The notes under the pieces: model-generated
Database searches by the model: none
What the model was told of the DNA's origin: nothing
The model's input: only the letters and a program-made list of their open reading frames with translations
Made by a program: the position numbers and the translations under genes
Assembly (NCBI GenBank): GCA_035048485.1
Contig: CM068582.1
Coordinates: 22,029,155-22,093,154, forward strand
Reading direction: 5' to 3'
DNA length: 64,000 bases
Source of the DNA: Pteria penguin
Lineage: Eukaryota; Mollusca; Bivalvia; Pterioida; Pteriidae
Shown here: positions 54,301 through 58,750 of the stretch, one piece after another
How positions within the stretch are numbered: the first letter of the stretch is position 1
How the letters are laid out: every line of letters starts with the position of its first letter

Positions 54301-57300
54301 TACTGTGGTAGTAAAGACCAAATTAATGTGGCAAATAACAATTTGGCTTTATATAACAAAAATTTAAACCTTATTTATTTTACAACGATTAAGAAACAAC
54401 TTATATAAATCTTGCTCGTCGGCACAGATCTTGGCTTGAAAACGTGAACAGAGAGGTGTATTTAAACTCCTATAGCTTTTGAGTCACTTGTTAAGGACTA
54501 ATCTCCTTCCTGGAAATTTAATCCCTCCAAACTGTATCTCAGAGCCCTTTTGTGTCTGATATAGGAAAACTAACAATTATTTACATGCAACCGAATAAGG
54601 AAAGACAAATAATATCCTTTACAATTACAAAAAGTATTTCATAAGCGATACTGTAATTTTTTACCTGATCAAAATGTGTTTCAATTAGTTGTTTACATGT
54701 CCTACTCTCAAATGAGATTTTTGGCTGATTTTGTCGGTTTCCTAGGATAAAATTGCCAATGGGAGACGACTTCTGTTGAAATTGTAATGCCATGCTACTG
54801 CTTTGTGTTTTATGAGATTTTGACATCTCCTGAAAAGCGTAAATGATATATACATAATAATATAAAATCATAGTCATAATTCATAGAGAAACTTAATACT
54901 AAATAATGCATTTCCTGAGTCTACACACTTCACATTTCAAAACACGTCTTATCATGTTTCTTATATTATTTTCATCAACACATTATATATACAGTTGAAA
55001 CTCATTAAGGCGTAGTCGACAAGACCAGAGCAAATACTGGGTTTTTCATATTAACTAGATAAGATGTTGATGTACATACACTGTAAACATTCCTCTACAC
55101 TTCTTCAATAAATAAAATGGTAGAGGATGCTCAAGAAACTTGTTTTACCTTCAATGTCTTTTCATGTTGGTACTGTTGGTTTGTAATGTCTTCCATTTCC
55201 ATTCTTAATCGCTGAAGTAATAAGTTGTCTTTGTCAAATGCAGAAAAATAAATAAAATTTTGGAAGTCTATTACATATATTTCATTCTATAGATCTTGAT
55301 ATATTTTTATTCTTCGATCTATCAAACCAGATCATCAGCAATGTGACAAAAGTTCCTTTGACAAACTCGTCAGACAGCTTTGGAAACAACAAATTTCCTG
55401 ACTTTTGATCATTGAAGAACACTTCATATACAACAATATTGATGACTCTTGTTACAGCTGCACATACATGATATCATATACTAGTAATATAAATTGCATG
55501 GTCACCTAGAGTAATCATAACAGACAAGGCAAAGCTGACCCTGGTGTGAGGATTACTGACCCTGTATCATCCTGTACTACCCCACTGGCTGAACATGTAA
55601 TGAACTTACACCACCTTCAGTCTCTTAAATTTCTATCAAAAAATACATTTATGATAAATTATGGATAAGACATAAGGATATGAAAGATCATGCTTAAATC
55701 ACGATTTAATGTCAAAAGTCAACCTTTAATGGCCAAGGCTTTCCTGAAAAACCAGTACTGGGTACACATATTATGGAAAATATATAGTAATCACATGACA
55801 AGCATAATCTAATCAAAATGGCGATTTCATGACAATTTTACTAAATGCGGTGTAAATTCAAATAATGCTAGAAGCTTGTTACTAACAAACAAGTGTGCTG
55901 CCACTGTTATTGTTGCACTTTGTAATGGTATATTCATGTTTCTGAACCAGAATACCAAAACTTATTCTACCATCAGAAAACTAACAAATCAATCATCATG
56001 TAAAAACACTTCAGTTGGGCAAGACTAACCTCTCCCTCCACGTTGCTGCATCGCAACAACTCATTCATGATCAACAACGAACCATGAGCCCAATCATCTC
56101 GTGTCATCTTCCTTTCCCTGCCCTGTGAATCATCAAATGGCTTCACTGCTTCATCATAACATTGCTGCAAAAAAATTGGATTACATGTGCAACTGACTCT
56201 CGATGTCTCGGAGGGACCATCACAAACAACTGAATCAAGTAGAGTTCAAGTTAGAGATGTATATATCTATATAAAGAAATTAGAATCAGGACTTCAAAAT
56301 TAATTTGAATTAACTGAATATTGAGTTACAGGTGTTCAAGTAAACAAATGTAACTGTATTACTAATGGAATTTTACATGTAGCCTTAATAAGAGGTAGAG
56401 AATATTTCTCAAAGCAAGTCACATTAAGTCTACAATTATTAATTTAAATCAATAATATAAGAGGTTTAAATTTCCAACTCATACAAATAATGCTGAACAT
56501 ACAAAGACTTACTTTGTACCACAGTGACCTCTGAGTTGCTTTACTTTCCCTCTGAGACGTGACTGCTAAAGCGGCCCTCAAAGCTGCTACAGATCCCTCT
56601 CTGATGTTAGCCTGAACAGATACAATCAGAGCTTCACTTGGCTTGTCGTTATAACTGAATTATTTTAGAATGTATGAAATAAACTGAATTAAATTCAAGG
56701 AGAGGGTAGATAAAGAGAAGAGCTTTATATACATGTATGTATGTCTGTAAAAAGTTGCAGACAAATCCTGACCTACACTATGTTAGCACCTTAACATTAT
56801 AAGATGTACTCAGCTCAGGTACTTTCTAAACAAAAGTCTTCAAATGTTGTATCTTCACATACAAAACAAATGACTTACAGTTGAAACATTGCATCAATCT
56901 GATTAAAACCATATCTTTATTCCGCTTCTCTATTTGTACCATCACGAATAAAGATCTGGCAAAGCCCTGTATGGGGTTGTGTTCTGGTGAACTCTGATGA
57001 TGACGTTTCAGTCACCAAAATCATTTTTTCTCACAGCCAATCAATGACTCGACTAGGCATGTGCAAGTGATGCAATATGTAACACACAGTGTTGAAAAAT
57101 TACCTTGCGGGTCACACATGCTGGGGATGTTAATTTCATTTTTAAGAATTTGTAACCGATCCACTGATTGGCTGAAAATCAGAGTTCACGAGATCATGAC
57201 TTCTTACGGGGTTTCGCCACATCTTTATCCGCAATGGGACGAATAGAGAAGCAGAGTAAAGATATGGTTTTAATCAGATTGTACTACACATGTACCTTAG

Positions 57301-58672
57301 GGCTGTACAGATATATTACATTGATATATTGCAAATGTATATTTACCTTAGAGTCTCGCACTGCATTGAAAATACAGTCGAAGAATTGCTGAACTTGTTG
57401 GAAAAAGAATGTAGGAGTATTCACAGCTAATTCTTTTAAGACCAGTACCTGCAAAAGGGTATTAAATAAATATACTAATTTCCATACCTGTAACAGTATC
57501 TTCGCACAACAAACTTGCACAAAATTGACCTGGATATGTCATCTCAATACGTATACATGTGTATTTCAATATACATGTACAAAACAAACAGTAACATGAC
57601 AATAAGGATATACATGTAGATGTGCACTAAGTTTGGATGCACATGTAAAAATTCCTTTTTAATGATCCATCATATATTTTTAAAATTTAAATACTTTAAA
57701 ACTTACAAATTCAACAAAACAACAGTTTTTTCTCAAATATATATAGAAGTTCTGTTCTTCAATGTCAATATCAACCCATCGTGACTCTATTCACAATTTT
57801 TAACGATGAATTAAAAAAATACATACTGCAGCATATCTCTTTCCTTCTTGTCTATCACCCGTTAACCATTCCAATGACCTTTTGACCTCAAACTCAACAT
57901 ATTCTGCTGCATATGAACCGGATGAGAAAGCAAGCCATCCAACGGCCCTTGATGCCATTTCCATCACTGATACATCATTGGATGGCAGCAAATTACGAAG
58001 GTAGTTTGCAAAGCGGCTGCGTCGAACTTGAGTATTTCCTACATCTATTCCAGTCAAGCTTACTATAATGTTATATAAAGAAACAAATTATGTGGTACAC
58101 ATATCTTTGCAGAATACTATTCCTTTTTGATAAAATCAAAAAAGAAAAGACCATGATACAAAGTTTGGGACAAAAAGTATTTAATTTAAATATGCAATGA
58201 AATTTTAGCACACTTCAATCAGGACTTAAATTGATTGAACCTAAAGCTTCATCTTTCTATGTTCAGATAAACAAAAATCAACTGTATTAGGAAAAAGTGA
58301 CCCTGTACCATATGAACCATCAAATTAGGGACACAACGATAAAAAATTTTCACTTTTAAATCAAATGCACTCAAGAATAAATACAGGCATTAATTCATAT
58401 TAATATTAAATTCATGTATATGTATATAATTATTTCATACCAATGGCAAGAATTCCTCCTTTTCTTTCATTCAGGTCAGAGCTGGACACCATCTCAAAGA
58501 TATAATGGTTAAATTTGTCCACAAAGTAAGTGTTGTCCTCCTGTGCCATCTCTCGCAGCTCTGTGATGGCAAATTTGTATAGGTCAAATGCTGCCTTGTT
58601 GCGAACTTCTTCATTTTTGTTTTTAAGCCCAGCAACAAACTGCCCTATATGCTCCTCTAGTAATGTTGGCAT
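8702..58672 (-). CDS. mTOR: mTOR Ser/Thr protein kinase, complete coding region in 52 exons
   Basis: Catalytic subunit of TORC1 and TORC2, the nutrient and growth-factor kinase acting at lysosomal and other membranes. The joined exons give 2484 residues, close to human mTOR (2549), with no internal stop. Layout: HEAT repeats about 1-1235, FAT about 1240-1945, FRB about 1950-2050, kinase domain about 2056-2370, variable insert about 2372-2440, FATC at the end (..YIGWCPFW). Visible kinase residues are the ATP-binding lysine K2125 (FLLKGHE; human K2187), catalytic D2276 and N2281 (GLGDRHPSN; human D2338, N2343) and metal-binding D2295 (HIDFGD; human D2357). FRB keeps the rapamycin-FKBP12 contacts. 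The start was placed at the MPTLLEEH methionine because homology begins just after it, but an in-frame upstream extension cannot be excluded. All 51 introns are GT-AG and the phases sum correctly. Identity is certain; the exact N-terminus is not. Confidence 0.98.
9625..9760 (-). CDS. mTOR: mTOR exon 51, residues 2327-2372
   Basis: [20 protein letters not shown], then [18 protein letters not shown], the last kinase C-lobe helices. Acceptor catag, donor gtgagt, phase 1. Confidence 0.95.
10246..10393 (-). CDS. mTOR: mTOR exon 50, residues 2277-2326
   Basis: [20 protein letters not shown], with N2281 and D2295 of the DFG motif, then [15 protein letters not shown] of the activation loop. Acceptor tacag, donor gtaaga. 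Confidence 0.96.
10600..10800 (-). repeat. tandem pair of tRNA-like SINE heads, minus orientation
   Basis: The sequence 'gaacccacgacctctcagcc' with its flanks occurs twice about 85 bp apart (near 10660 and 10745). On the minus strand each reads as a tRNA-like unit with a B box ('ggtcgtgggttcat'). Confidence 0.65.
11030..11112 (-). CDS. mTOR: mTOR exon 49, residues 2250-2277
   Basis: [20 protein letters not shown], then VLGLGDR, with catalytic D2276 (human D2338). The catalytic loop is split here by an intron between R and HPSN. Acceptor tacag, donor gtctgc, phase 2. Confidence 0.96.
11527..11649 (-). CDS. mTOR: mTOR exon 48, residues 2209-2249
   Basis: [20 protein letters not shown], then [16 protein letters not shown]. 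This region carries the LST8-binding element in mammals. Acceptor tgaag, donor gtatga, phase 0. Confidence 0.94.
12063..12210 (-). CDS. mTOR: mTOR exon 47, residues 2159-2208
   Basis: [20 protein letters not shown], then [19 protein letters not shown], the hinge and start of the C-lobe. Acceptor ttcag, donor gtgaga. Confidence 0.95.
12548..12683 (-). CDS. mTOR: mTOR exon 46, residues 2114-2159
   Basis: Kinase N-lobe: [21 protein letters not shown]2125 is the ATP-contacting lysine (human K2187). It continues [14 protein letters not shown]. Acceptor ggcag, donor gtaagt, phase 2. Confidence 0.95.
12809..13035 (+). repeat. tRNA-derived SINE, + copy of an inverted pair
   Basis: Same family as 2605-2850: 'gtgacagtaaaaaccaag', 'ggtccctcactgcttcaggtgggtc', 'catcaggcagatgctgtcac'. 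It sits in the intron between exons 45 and 46 and faces the inverted copy at 13108-13340. Confidence 0.8.
13108..13340 (-). repeat. tRNA-derived SINE, minus copy of an inverted pair
   Basis: Reverse-complement copy: 'ggtgatggcatctgcttgat', 'gcctaccatgacatatgacctcag', ending in a tRNA-like head near 13290-13335. The open frame 13108-13416 over it is a by-product, not a gene. Confidence 0.8.
13540..13714 (-). CDS. mTOR: mTOR exon 45, residues 2056-2114
   Basis: Kinase N-lobe start: [37 protein letters not shown], then [12 protein letters not shown]. Acceptor tacag, donor gtatat, phase 1. Confidence 0.94.
14405..14539 (-). CDS. mTOR: mTOR exon 44, residues 2011-2055 (FRB domain)
   Basis: Last FRB helices: [20 protein letters not shown], then [21 protein letters not shown]2039, Y2043 and F2046 match human W2101, Y2105 and F2108. 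Acceptor tttag, donor gtaggt, phase 0. Confidence 0.96.
14753..14935 (-). CDS. mTOR: mTOR exon 43, residues 1950-2010 (FRB domain)
   Basis: First helices of the FKBP12-rapamycin-binding domain: [20 protein letters not shown], then [16 protein letters not shown]1973 and F1977 correspond to human S2035 and F2039, known rapamycin contacts. Acceptor tttag, donor gtatgt. Confidence 0.96.
15088..15500. repeat. 32-bp minisatellite in the intron between exons 42 and 43
   Basis: About 12-13 units containing 'cctttatgatcatactcgatttgaaa'-like sequence. The phase is exact at 15131, 15163, 15195, 15227 and 15259; outer copies are degenerate. Unlike the other two arrays it contains no exon sequence. Confidence 0.9.
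15585..15707 (-). CDS. mTOR: mTOR exon 42, residues 1909-1949
   Basis: End of [23 protein letters not shown], then [18 protein letters not shown]. Acceptor ttcag, donor gtcagt, phase 0. Confidence 0.94.
16109..16207 (-). CDS. mTOR: mTOR exon 41, residues 1876-1908
   Basis: [23 protein letters not shown], then [13 protein letters not shown]. Acceptor ttcag, donor gtacaa, phase 0. Confidence 0.94.
16688..16784 (-). CDS. mTOR: mTOR exon 40, residues 1843-1875
   Basis: [23 protein letters not shown], then [12 protein letters not shown] (human GVKAIQIDTWLQ). Acceptor tttag, donor gtaaaa. Confidence 0.94.
16813..16850. repeat. TAA trinucleotide microsatellite
   Basis: About 12 TAA units near exon 40. 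The polytyrosine frames in this stretch are artefacts. Confidence 0.95.
16960..17480. repeat. degenerate tandem units with AGGTCA motifs
   Basis: Three units of about 170-190 bp with 'gtaggtcaaa', 'gtcaaggtcaaggtca' and 'tatgaaag-tc'. Related copies lie at 47390-47650 and 53750-53990. Confidence 0.7.
17540..18330. repeat. dispersed repeat, copy 1 of 2 in the large intron
   Basis: Shares with 23760-25180 the segments 'catgaggtccagtgg', 'ttagttcaggggaaaacca', and a nearly identical 60-base end containing 'aaggtccggagagactaggt' and 'cccctagctcaacattcgac'. Unknown family, no coding capacity. Confidence 0.8.
18730..18860 (+). repeat. tRNA-derived SINE head, with a 14-bp internal duplication
   Basis: A box-like 'gtagtccagtggatgag' is duplicated in tandem. 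The B box 'acgggttcgacaccc' is good, then 'gtctttcggatgagac'. It is truncated afterwards and followed by an AAG microsatellite. Confidence 0.75.
18949..18975. repeat. AAG trinucleotide microsatellite
   Basis: About nine AAG units just after a truncated SINE. Confidence 0.9.
19751..20902 (+). pseudogene. inactive mariner-family (Tc1/mariner) transposase copy with degenerate terminal inverted repeats
   Basis: About 1.15 kb. Shifted frames read [16 protein letters not shown] and [16 protein letters not shown] (helix-turn-helix region), [11 protein letters not shown] (catalytic-core motif), then [18 protein letters not shown] near the C-terminus. At least six in-frame stops and several frameshifts break it. 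The catalytic-motif aspartate expected before ETW is an asparagine. The outer ends share 'aggt-tgatcaaaa' in inverted orientation. It is a dead copy within the mTOR intron, on the opposite strand. Confidence 0.85.
21040..23050. repeat. tandem and diverged blocks of 'tcacctgagca' / 'aaggtcaaggtca' intron repeats
   Basis: Related blocks begin near 21040, 21345 and 21737 ('tcacctgag'). Two longer blocks at about 22185-22550 and 22717-23040 share 'gtggtcccccactt', 'ttctatcagtaagg', 'aattagggac-cacatgccaa' and a 'gacagacgg' end. Non-coding. Confidence 0.8.
23760..25180. repeat. dispersed repeat, copy 2 of 2, with an inserted 'gacggacgg' repeat
   Basis: Homologous at both ends to 17540-18330 but longer. 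The middle carries another mollusc-type repeat ending 'gacggacggacgaatggg' and 'ctctcccttcggggagcat' (about 24180-24612). Confidence 0.7.
25672..25769 (-). CDS. mTOR: mTOR exon 39, residues 1811-1843
   Basis: [23 protein letters not shown], identical or similar to human [20 protein letters not shown]. Acceptor tacag, donor gtatgt, phase 2. Followed by the 8.9-kb intron. Confidence 0.93.
26657..26827 (-). CDS. mTOR: mTOR exon 38, residues 1754-1810
   Basis: [21 protein letters not shown], followed by a low-conservation T/S/E-rich loop matching the disordered insert of vertebrate mTOR. Acceptor ggtag, donor gtaaga. Confidence 0.91.
27030..27535 (-). repeat. 67-bp minisatellite of 7 units built from the exon 37 / intron 5' splice junction
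   Basis: Donor-equivalent positions fall at 27080, 27147, 27214, 27281, 27348, 27415 and 27482, exactly 67 bp apart. A unit is about 53 exon bases (coding [15 protein letters not shown] in the true exon) plus 14 intron bases. Two unit types alternate over the inner copies, giving a 134-bp higher-order period. Most copies keep a GT donor after AAG; the copy at 27147 reads AAAG|tatgg and has lost it. Confidence 0.95.
27483..27600 (-). CDS. mTOR: mTOR exon 37, residues 1714-1753
   Basis: [23 protein letters not shown], then [16 protein letters not shown] (human VLQYYSAATEHDRSWYK). Acceptor tgcag, donor gtatgg at 27481-27482. The last 53 bases and the donor are the first unit of a 67-bp array running into the intron. 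Only this donor gives the conserved NWYK-AWHAW join. Confidence 0.93.
28159..28277 (-). CDS. mTOR: mTOR exon 36, residues 1675-1714
   Basis: [23 protein letters not shown], then the [12 protein letters not shown] helix (human HKQELHKLMAR). Acceptor tgcag, donor gttggt, phase 2. Confidence 0.91.
28359..28525. repeat. fold-back element with about 80-bp arms
   Basis: Arms 28359-28439 and 28445-28525 are imperfect inverted copies sharing 'taatgtccagtaa' and 'attaa-caatcaaatt-tcacc'. Located in the intron between exons 35 and 36. Confidence 0.85.
29909..30043 (-). CDS. mTOR: mTOR exon 35, residues 1630-1674
   Basis: [21 protein letters not shown], then [15 protein letters not shown] (human HPQVTYAYMKNMWKS). 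Acceptor ttcag, donor gtaaaa. Confidence 0.93.
31087..31212 (-). CDS. mTOR: mTOR exon 34, residues 1588-1629
   Basis: [23 protein letters not shown], then [20 protein letters not shown]. Acceptor tacag, donor gtatgt, phase 0. Confidence 0.94.
31500..31688 (-). repeat. second SINE family, minus orientation
   Basis: 'ttccagttatatcgcgacat' and 'ggaagcaggaggtaaataacc', then a tRNA-like head ('gaattgaaccaggattgtcgg'). Near-identical in plan to 34483-34658. Confidence 0.8.
31726..31856. mobile_element. pogo/Tigger-like MITE with TA target duplication
   Basis: 131 bp with ends 'cagtaaaacttcgttatctcg' and the inverted 'cgagatatcaaagttttactg', flanked by TA on both sides. The end sequence and TA duplication fit the pogo group. 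Confidence 0.8.
32095..32270 (+). repeat. SINE body fragment, head missing
   Basis: 'ctttcagatgagacaacgaaatccc', 'aaaatctccctcactgtttcc' and 'catctggcggatgtcgtcac' match the SINE family at 2605. It lies just intron-side of the 37-bp array. Confidence 0.7.
32353..32938 (-). repeat. 37-bp minisatellite of 15 units built from the exon 33 / intron 5' splice junction
   Basis: The + strand AC that is the reverse of donor GT recurs at 32390, 32427, 32464, 32501, 32538, 32582, 32619, 32656, 32693, 32730, 32767, 32804, 32841, 32878 and 32915. Spacing is 37 bp everywhere except one 44-bp step caused by a 7-bp insert. Each unit holds about 23 exon bases (coding WWDRLQ in the true exon) and about 14 intron bases. 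Units near 32619-32730 recur at 32804-32915, a 185-bp (5-unit) higher-order repeat. Confidence 0.95.
32916..33023 (-). CDS. mTOR: mTOR exon 33, residues 1552-1587
   Basis: [23 protein letters not shown], ending MWWDRLQ (human IWWERLQ). Acceptor tgtag, donor gtaagc at 32914-32915. The last 23 exon bases plus the donor form the first unit of a 37-bp array that extends into the intron. This donor is the correct one because only it joins in frame to exon 34 (..RLQGCQR). Confidence 0.93.
33361..33389. repeat. TCATA pentanucleotide microsatellite
   Basis: Five to six units in the intron between exons 32 and 33. Confidence 0.9.
33494..33571 (-). CDS. mTOR: mTOR exon 32, residues 1526-1551
   Basis: [23 protein letters not shown], then YNRAYG, almost identical to human. 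Acceptor tacag, donor gtaata, phase 0. Confidence 0.94.
33880..34096 (-). CDS. mTOR: mTOR exon 31, residues 1453-1525
   Basis: [23 protein letters not shown] and [20 protein letters not shown]. The alanine run is coded by GC-rich GCG/GCC codons that stand out from the AT-rich surroundings. Acceptor attag, donor gtctgg. Confidence 0.94.
34483..34658 (-). repeat. second SINE family, minus orientation, well preserved
   Basis: Tail 'ttggttggttaattggtgtt', central domain 'ttccagttatatcgcgacat', tRNA-like head with B box 'gggaatcaaacccggatcat'. The target intron is the one between exons 30 and 31. Confidence 0.85.
34982..35121 (-). CDS. mTOR: mTOR exon 30, residues 1407-1453
   Basis: FAT TPR-like helices: [19 protein letters not shown], then [15 protein letters not shown]. 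Acceptor catag, donor gtgagt, phase 2. Confidence 0.93.
35779..35857 (-). CDS. mTOR: mTOR exon 29, residues 1380-1406
   Basis: [23 protein letters not shown] (human [20 protein letters not shown]). Acceptor tttcag, donor gtatgt. Confidence 0.93.
36432..36565 (-). CDS. mTOR: mTOR exon 28, residues 1336-1380
   Basis: [23 protein letters not shown], then [15 protein letters not shown] (human [15 protein letters not shown]). Acceptor tttcag, donor gtaaag, phase 2. Confidence 0.93.
36711..37082. repeat. fold-back element of about 370 bp
   Basis: The left end 'aatctcattaaaattttgat' and the inverted right end 'atcaaagtttaattagact' pair with adjoining sequence ('ctttcg', 'gatct-ac', 'catctyag') over about 80 bp. 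It occupies most of the intron between exons 27 and 28. Confidence 0.75.
37250..37412 (-). CDS. mTOR: mTOR exon 27, residues 1281-1335
   Basis: [23 protein letters not shown], then [17 protein letters not shown]. Acceptor tttcag, donor gttatc, phase 0. Confidence 0.94.
37917..38059 (-). CDS. mTOR: mTOR exon 26, residues 1234-1281
   Basis: Start of the FAT region: [20 protein letters not shown] and [13 protein letters not shown] (human [33 protein letters not shown]). Acceptor ttcag, donor gttagt. Confidence 0.94.
38329..38472 (-). CDS. mTOR: mTOR exon 25, residues 1186-1233
   Basis: Acidic stretch [13 protein letters not shown], a variable basic loop, then [13 protein letters not shown] (human MKKLHVSTINLQK). 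This is the junction between the HEAT solenoid and FAT. Acceptor tacag, donor gtacaa. Confidence 0.92.
38791..39043 (-). CDS. mTOR: mTOR exon 24, residues 1101-1185
   Basis: [20 protein letters not shown], then [20 protein letters not shown] (human TDYASRIIHPIVRTLDQSP, FIPMVNKVLVRHRINHQR). The longest internal coding exon. Acceptor ttgcag, donor gtatag. Confidence 0.94.
39615..39727 (-). CDS. mTOR: mTOR exon 23, residues 1064-1101
   Basis: [20 protein letters not shown] matches human [20 protein letters not shown]. Acceptor ttgcag, donor gttagt, phase 2 exit. Confidence 0.94.
40008..40232 (-). repeat. tRNA-derived SINE, minus orientation
   Basis: 'aaagcagtgagggatctttta', 'catgccacgcttaccatgac', and a tRNA-like head ending 'caagccaagcacctcatacattgagctac'. 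It lies in the intron between exons 22 and 23. Confidence 0.8.
40310..40477 (-). CDS. mTOR: mTOR exon 22, residues 1008-1063
   Basis: Middle [24 protein letters not shown] and [16 protein letters not shown]. Acceptor atttag, donor gtaagc, phase 0. Confidence 0.94.
40854..40940 (-). CDS. mTOR: mTOR exon 21, residues 979-1007
   Basis: Short exon reading [20 protein letters not shown] (human FLFQQLGMLVSFVKSHIRPY). Acceptor tttcag, donor gtaaat. Confidence 0.9.
41522..41690. repeat. near-perfect 169-bp palindrome
   Basis: 75-bp arms 41522-41596 and 41616-41690 differ at about two positions around a 19-bp loop. Located in the intron just after exon 20, about 130 bp from its donor. Confidence 0.95.
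41818..42065 (-). CDS. mTOR: mTOR exon 20, residues 896-978
   Basis: Middle HEAT with [20 protein letters not shown] and [19 protein letters not shown], nearly identical to vertebrate mTOR. Acceptor ttttag, donor gtaaag. Confidence 0.94.
42476..42602 (-). CDS. mTOR: mTOR exon 19, residues 854-896
   Basis: Reads [20 protein letters not shown], followed by a variable Q/S-rich loop. The open frame continues past the donor, but only gtacat at 42475 restores frame to exon 20 (..SQPENTSEML). Confidence 0.9.
42710..42895. repeat. 186-bp fold-back element
   Basis: Arms of about 65 bp: 'ggtcttttccattattcag', 'gaagtcaaaccattgtgacgtc', mirrored by 'gacgtccaaatggtttgacatc' and 'taacaaaaagacc'. In the intron between exons 18 and 19. 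Confidence 0.85.
43215..43349 (-). CDS. mTOR: mTOR exon 18, residues 809-853
   Basis: HEAT segment [20 protein letters not shown], then [16 protein letters not shown]. Acceptor caacag, donor gtaatg, phase 0. Confidence 0.94.
43790..43920 (+). repeat. fragment joining body of the first SINE family to tail of the second
   Basis: 'gtcctgtgtcaaggtaggtgtggcac' resembles the first family. 'ttgttgaccttctgcttccatgtgacaatatgactg' and 'cacttaaccaaccaatc' match the reverse of the second. It may be a chimaeric or nested copy. Confidence 0.55.
43993..44169 (-). CDS. mTOR: mTOR exon 17, residues 750-808
   Basis: HEAT segment with [19 protein letters not shown] and [15 protein letters not shown] (human KDPDPDPNPGVINNVLATIGE, AQVSGLEMRKWVDEL). 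Acceptor taccag, donor gtagaa. Confidence 0.93.
44726..44848 (-). CDS. mTOR: mTOR exon 16, residues 709-749
   Basis: HEAT segment [20 protein letters not shown], ending RPYMEPILK. Acceptor aacag, donor gtttgg, phase 0. Confidence 0.93.
45537..46640. repeat. direct duplication of a block of about 310 bp inside the exon 15-16 intron
   Basis: 45537-45860 and 46330-46640 share long near-identical runs, including 'aggaaaatccaatcagaata', 'tgatattatctcaatatcga' and 'ttgaaaactatatatgataa', about 790 bp apart. A 'ctccttggagattttaccct' hairpin lies in each copy. Confidence 0.9.
47078..47283 (-). CDS. mTOR: mTOR exon 15, residues 640-708
   Basis: HEAT segment with [38 protein letters not shown] and [17 protein letters not shown], all close to human mTOR. 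Acceptor tttcag, donor gtaaaa. Confidence 0.94.
47775..48010 (+). repeat. tRNA-derived SINE, best-preserved copy
   Basis: A box 'gtgcagcctagtggataagg', B box 'ccgggttcgacaccc', then the full body 'ttttggatgagacagtaaaa' through 'catcaggcagatgccgtcacc'. In the intron between exons 14 and 15. Confidence 0.85.
48132..48228 (-). CDS. mTOR: mTOR exon 14, residues 608-640
   Basis: HEAT segment [17 protein letters not shown] (human [17 protein letters not shown]). Acceptor caacag, donor gtactc, phase 1 exit. Confidence 0.91.
48726..48844 (-). CDS. mTOR: mTOR exon 13, residues 568-607
   Basis: HEAT segment [20 protein letters not shown] (human LTQFVRHCADHFLNSEHKEI), ending [10 protein letters not shown]. 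Acceptor atgtag, donor gtaagg. Confidence 0.93.
49055..49138 (-). CDS. mTOR: mTOR exon 12, residues 540-568
   Basis: Reads [20 protein letters not shown], aligned with human LTTLPEASDVGSITLALRTL. The acceptor (attaaag) has a weak pyrimidine tract but is the only one that preserves frame. Donor gtttgt. Confidence 0.87.
50305..51189. mobile_element. 885-bp non-autonomous pogo-like element
   Basis: Ends 'cagtcaaacttcgatatg' and the inverted 'gatatcgaagtttgaatg' are flanked by TA. Internal 'atctcgaa'-type repeats near both ends ('cttatctcgaatac', 'ggatatctcgaag') look like subterminal repeats. No transposase frame was found inside. It fills much of the intron between exons 11 and 12. Confidence 0.8.
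51553..51716 (-). CDS. mTOR: mTOR exon 11, residues 485-540
   Basis: HEAT segment with [20 protein letters not shown], followed by the [10 protein letters not shown] loop. Acceptor ttgtag, donor gtatga, phase 1 exit. Confidence 0.92.
52578..52706 (-). CDS. mTOR: mTOR exon 10, residues 442-485
   Basis: HEAT segment [18 protein letters not shown] (human [18 protein letters not shown]). Acceptor aaacag, donor gtctgt. The phase fits both neighbours (..PAKKQKN, ..GLSPAL). Confidence 0.92.
53063..53242 (-). CDS. mTOR: mTOR exon 9, residues 382-442
   Basis: HEAT segment with [17 protein letters not shown] and [10 protein letters not shown], both near-identical to vertebrate mTOR. Acceptor tttcag, donor gtatgt, phase 2 exit. 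Confidence 0.93.
53572..53690 (+). repeat. tRNA-derived SINE head and partial body
   Basis: 'gtgtaactcaatcagtaaag' (A box region) and 'gtcctgggttcaagacc' (B box), then 'cctgtctttgggaaacacag'. Truncated. Confidence 0.7.
54129..54241 (-). CDS. mTOR: mTOR exon 8, residues 345-382
   Basis: HEAT segment with [12 protein letters not shown] (human LPRLAAFRPSAF). Acceptor tgctag, donor gtaagt, phase 2 exit. Confidence 0.91.
54665..54829 (-). CDS. mTOR: mTOR exon 7, residues 290-344
   Basis: Poorly conserved linker of the N-HEAT solenoid, rich in S, Q and K, ending in a conserved [14 protein letters not shown] helix (human SRCCRDLMEEKFDQ). Acceptor tttcag, donor gtaaaa. Confidence 0.9.
55149..55211 (-). 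CDS. mTOR: mTOR exon 6, residues 269-289
   Basis: Short 63-nt exon reading [18 protein letters not shown], aligned with human RLREEMEEITQQQLVHDK. Too short to stand out as an open frame; found by homology and borders (acceptor cttcag, donor gtaaaa). Confidence 0.88.
56030..56164 (-). CDS. mTOR: mTOR exon 5, residues 224-268
   Basis: HEAT segment. The stretch [19 protein letters not shown] matches human MNRDDRIHGALLILNELVR. Acceptor ttgcag, donor gttagt, phase 0. Confidence 0.92.
56513..56611 (-). CDS. mTOR: mTOR exon 4, residues 191-223
   Basis: HEAT segment. [20 protein letters not shown] aligns with human IREGAVAALRACLILTTQRE. Acceptor gttcag, donor gtaagt, phase 0 at both ends. Confidence 0.92.
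56896..57280. repeat. 385-bp fold-back element with about 100-bp arms
   Basis: 'aatctgattaaaaccatatc' at the left end and its complement at the right end, with pairing continuing through 'gcttctctatt' and 'gtgaactctgat'. In the intron between exons 3 and 4. The open frames 57061-57392 over it are by-products. Confidence 0.9.
57347..57448 (-). CDS. mTOR: mTOR exon 3, residues 157-190
   Basis: HEAT segment with the highly conserved [13 protein letters not shown] block. Acceptor tttgcag, donor gtaaat, phase 0 at both ends. Confidence 0.93.
57827..58062 (-). CDS. mTOR: mTOR exon 2, residues 78-156
   Basis: N-terminal HEAT repeats. Conserved blocks are [21 protein letters not shown] and [16 protein letters not shown]. 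The acceptor attatag was preferred to the one four bases downstream because only it keeps frame (..AIVSLTGID). Donor gtatgt, phase 0. Confidence 0.93.
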
Positions 58673-58750
58673 TCTTAAGACCAAGTGTAAGCACACTTGA
58701 TTGTTATTTCTCACGTAAGAATTCTTGGCACCAGTAATACTTCCATTCTG
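58441..58750 (-). CDS. mTOR: mTOR exon 1 (first recognised coding exon), residues 1-77
   Basis: Encodes the first HEAT repeat, with motifs [19 protein letters not shown] and [19 protein letters not shown] that match the animal mTOR N-terminus. The proposed ATG is at 58672-58670. The exon is preceded by a good acceptor (tttttatag), so at least one exon lies upstream. Bases 58673-58750 are open in the same frame and may be 5' UTR or extra coding sequence. Donor gtatga, phase 1. Confidence 0.9.

Larger units (their letters stand above)
51717..58440 (-). other. introns between exons 11 and 1: nothing beyond listed repeats
   Basis: Introns of about 300-890 bp. 52780-52870 has a 45-bp direct duplication ('catctacaatttccatga'). 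The others hold only AT-rich sequence besides the SINE, AGGTCA-type repeat and 385-bp fold-back listed elsewhere. Confidence 0.7.
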
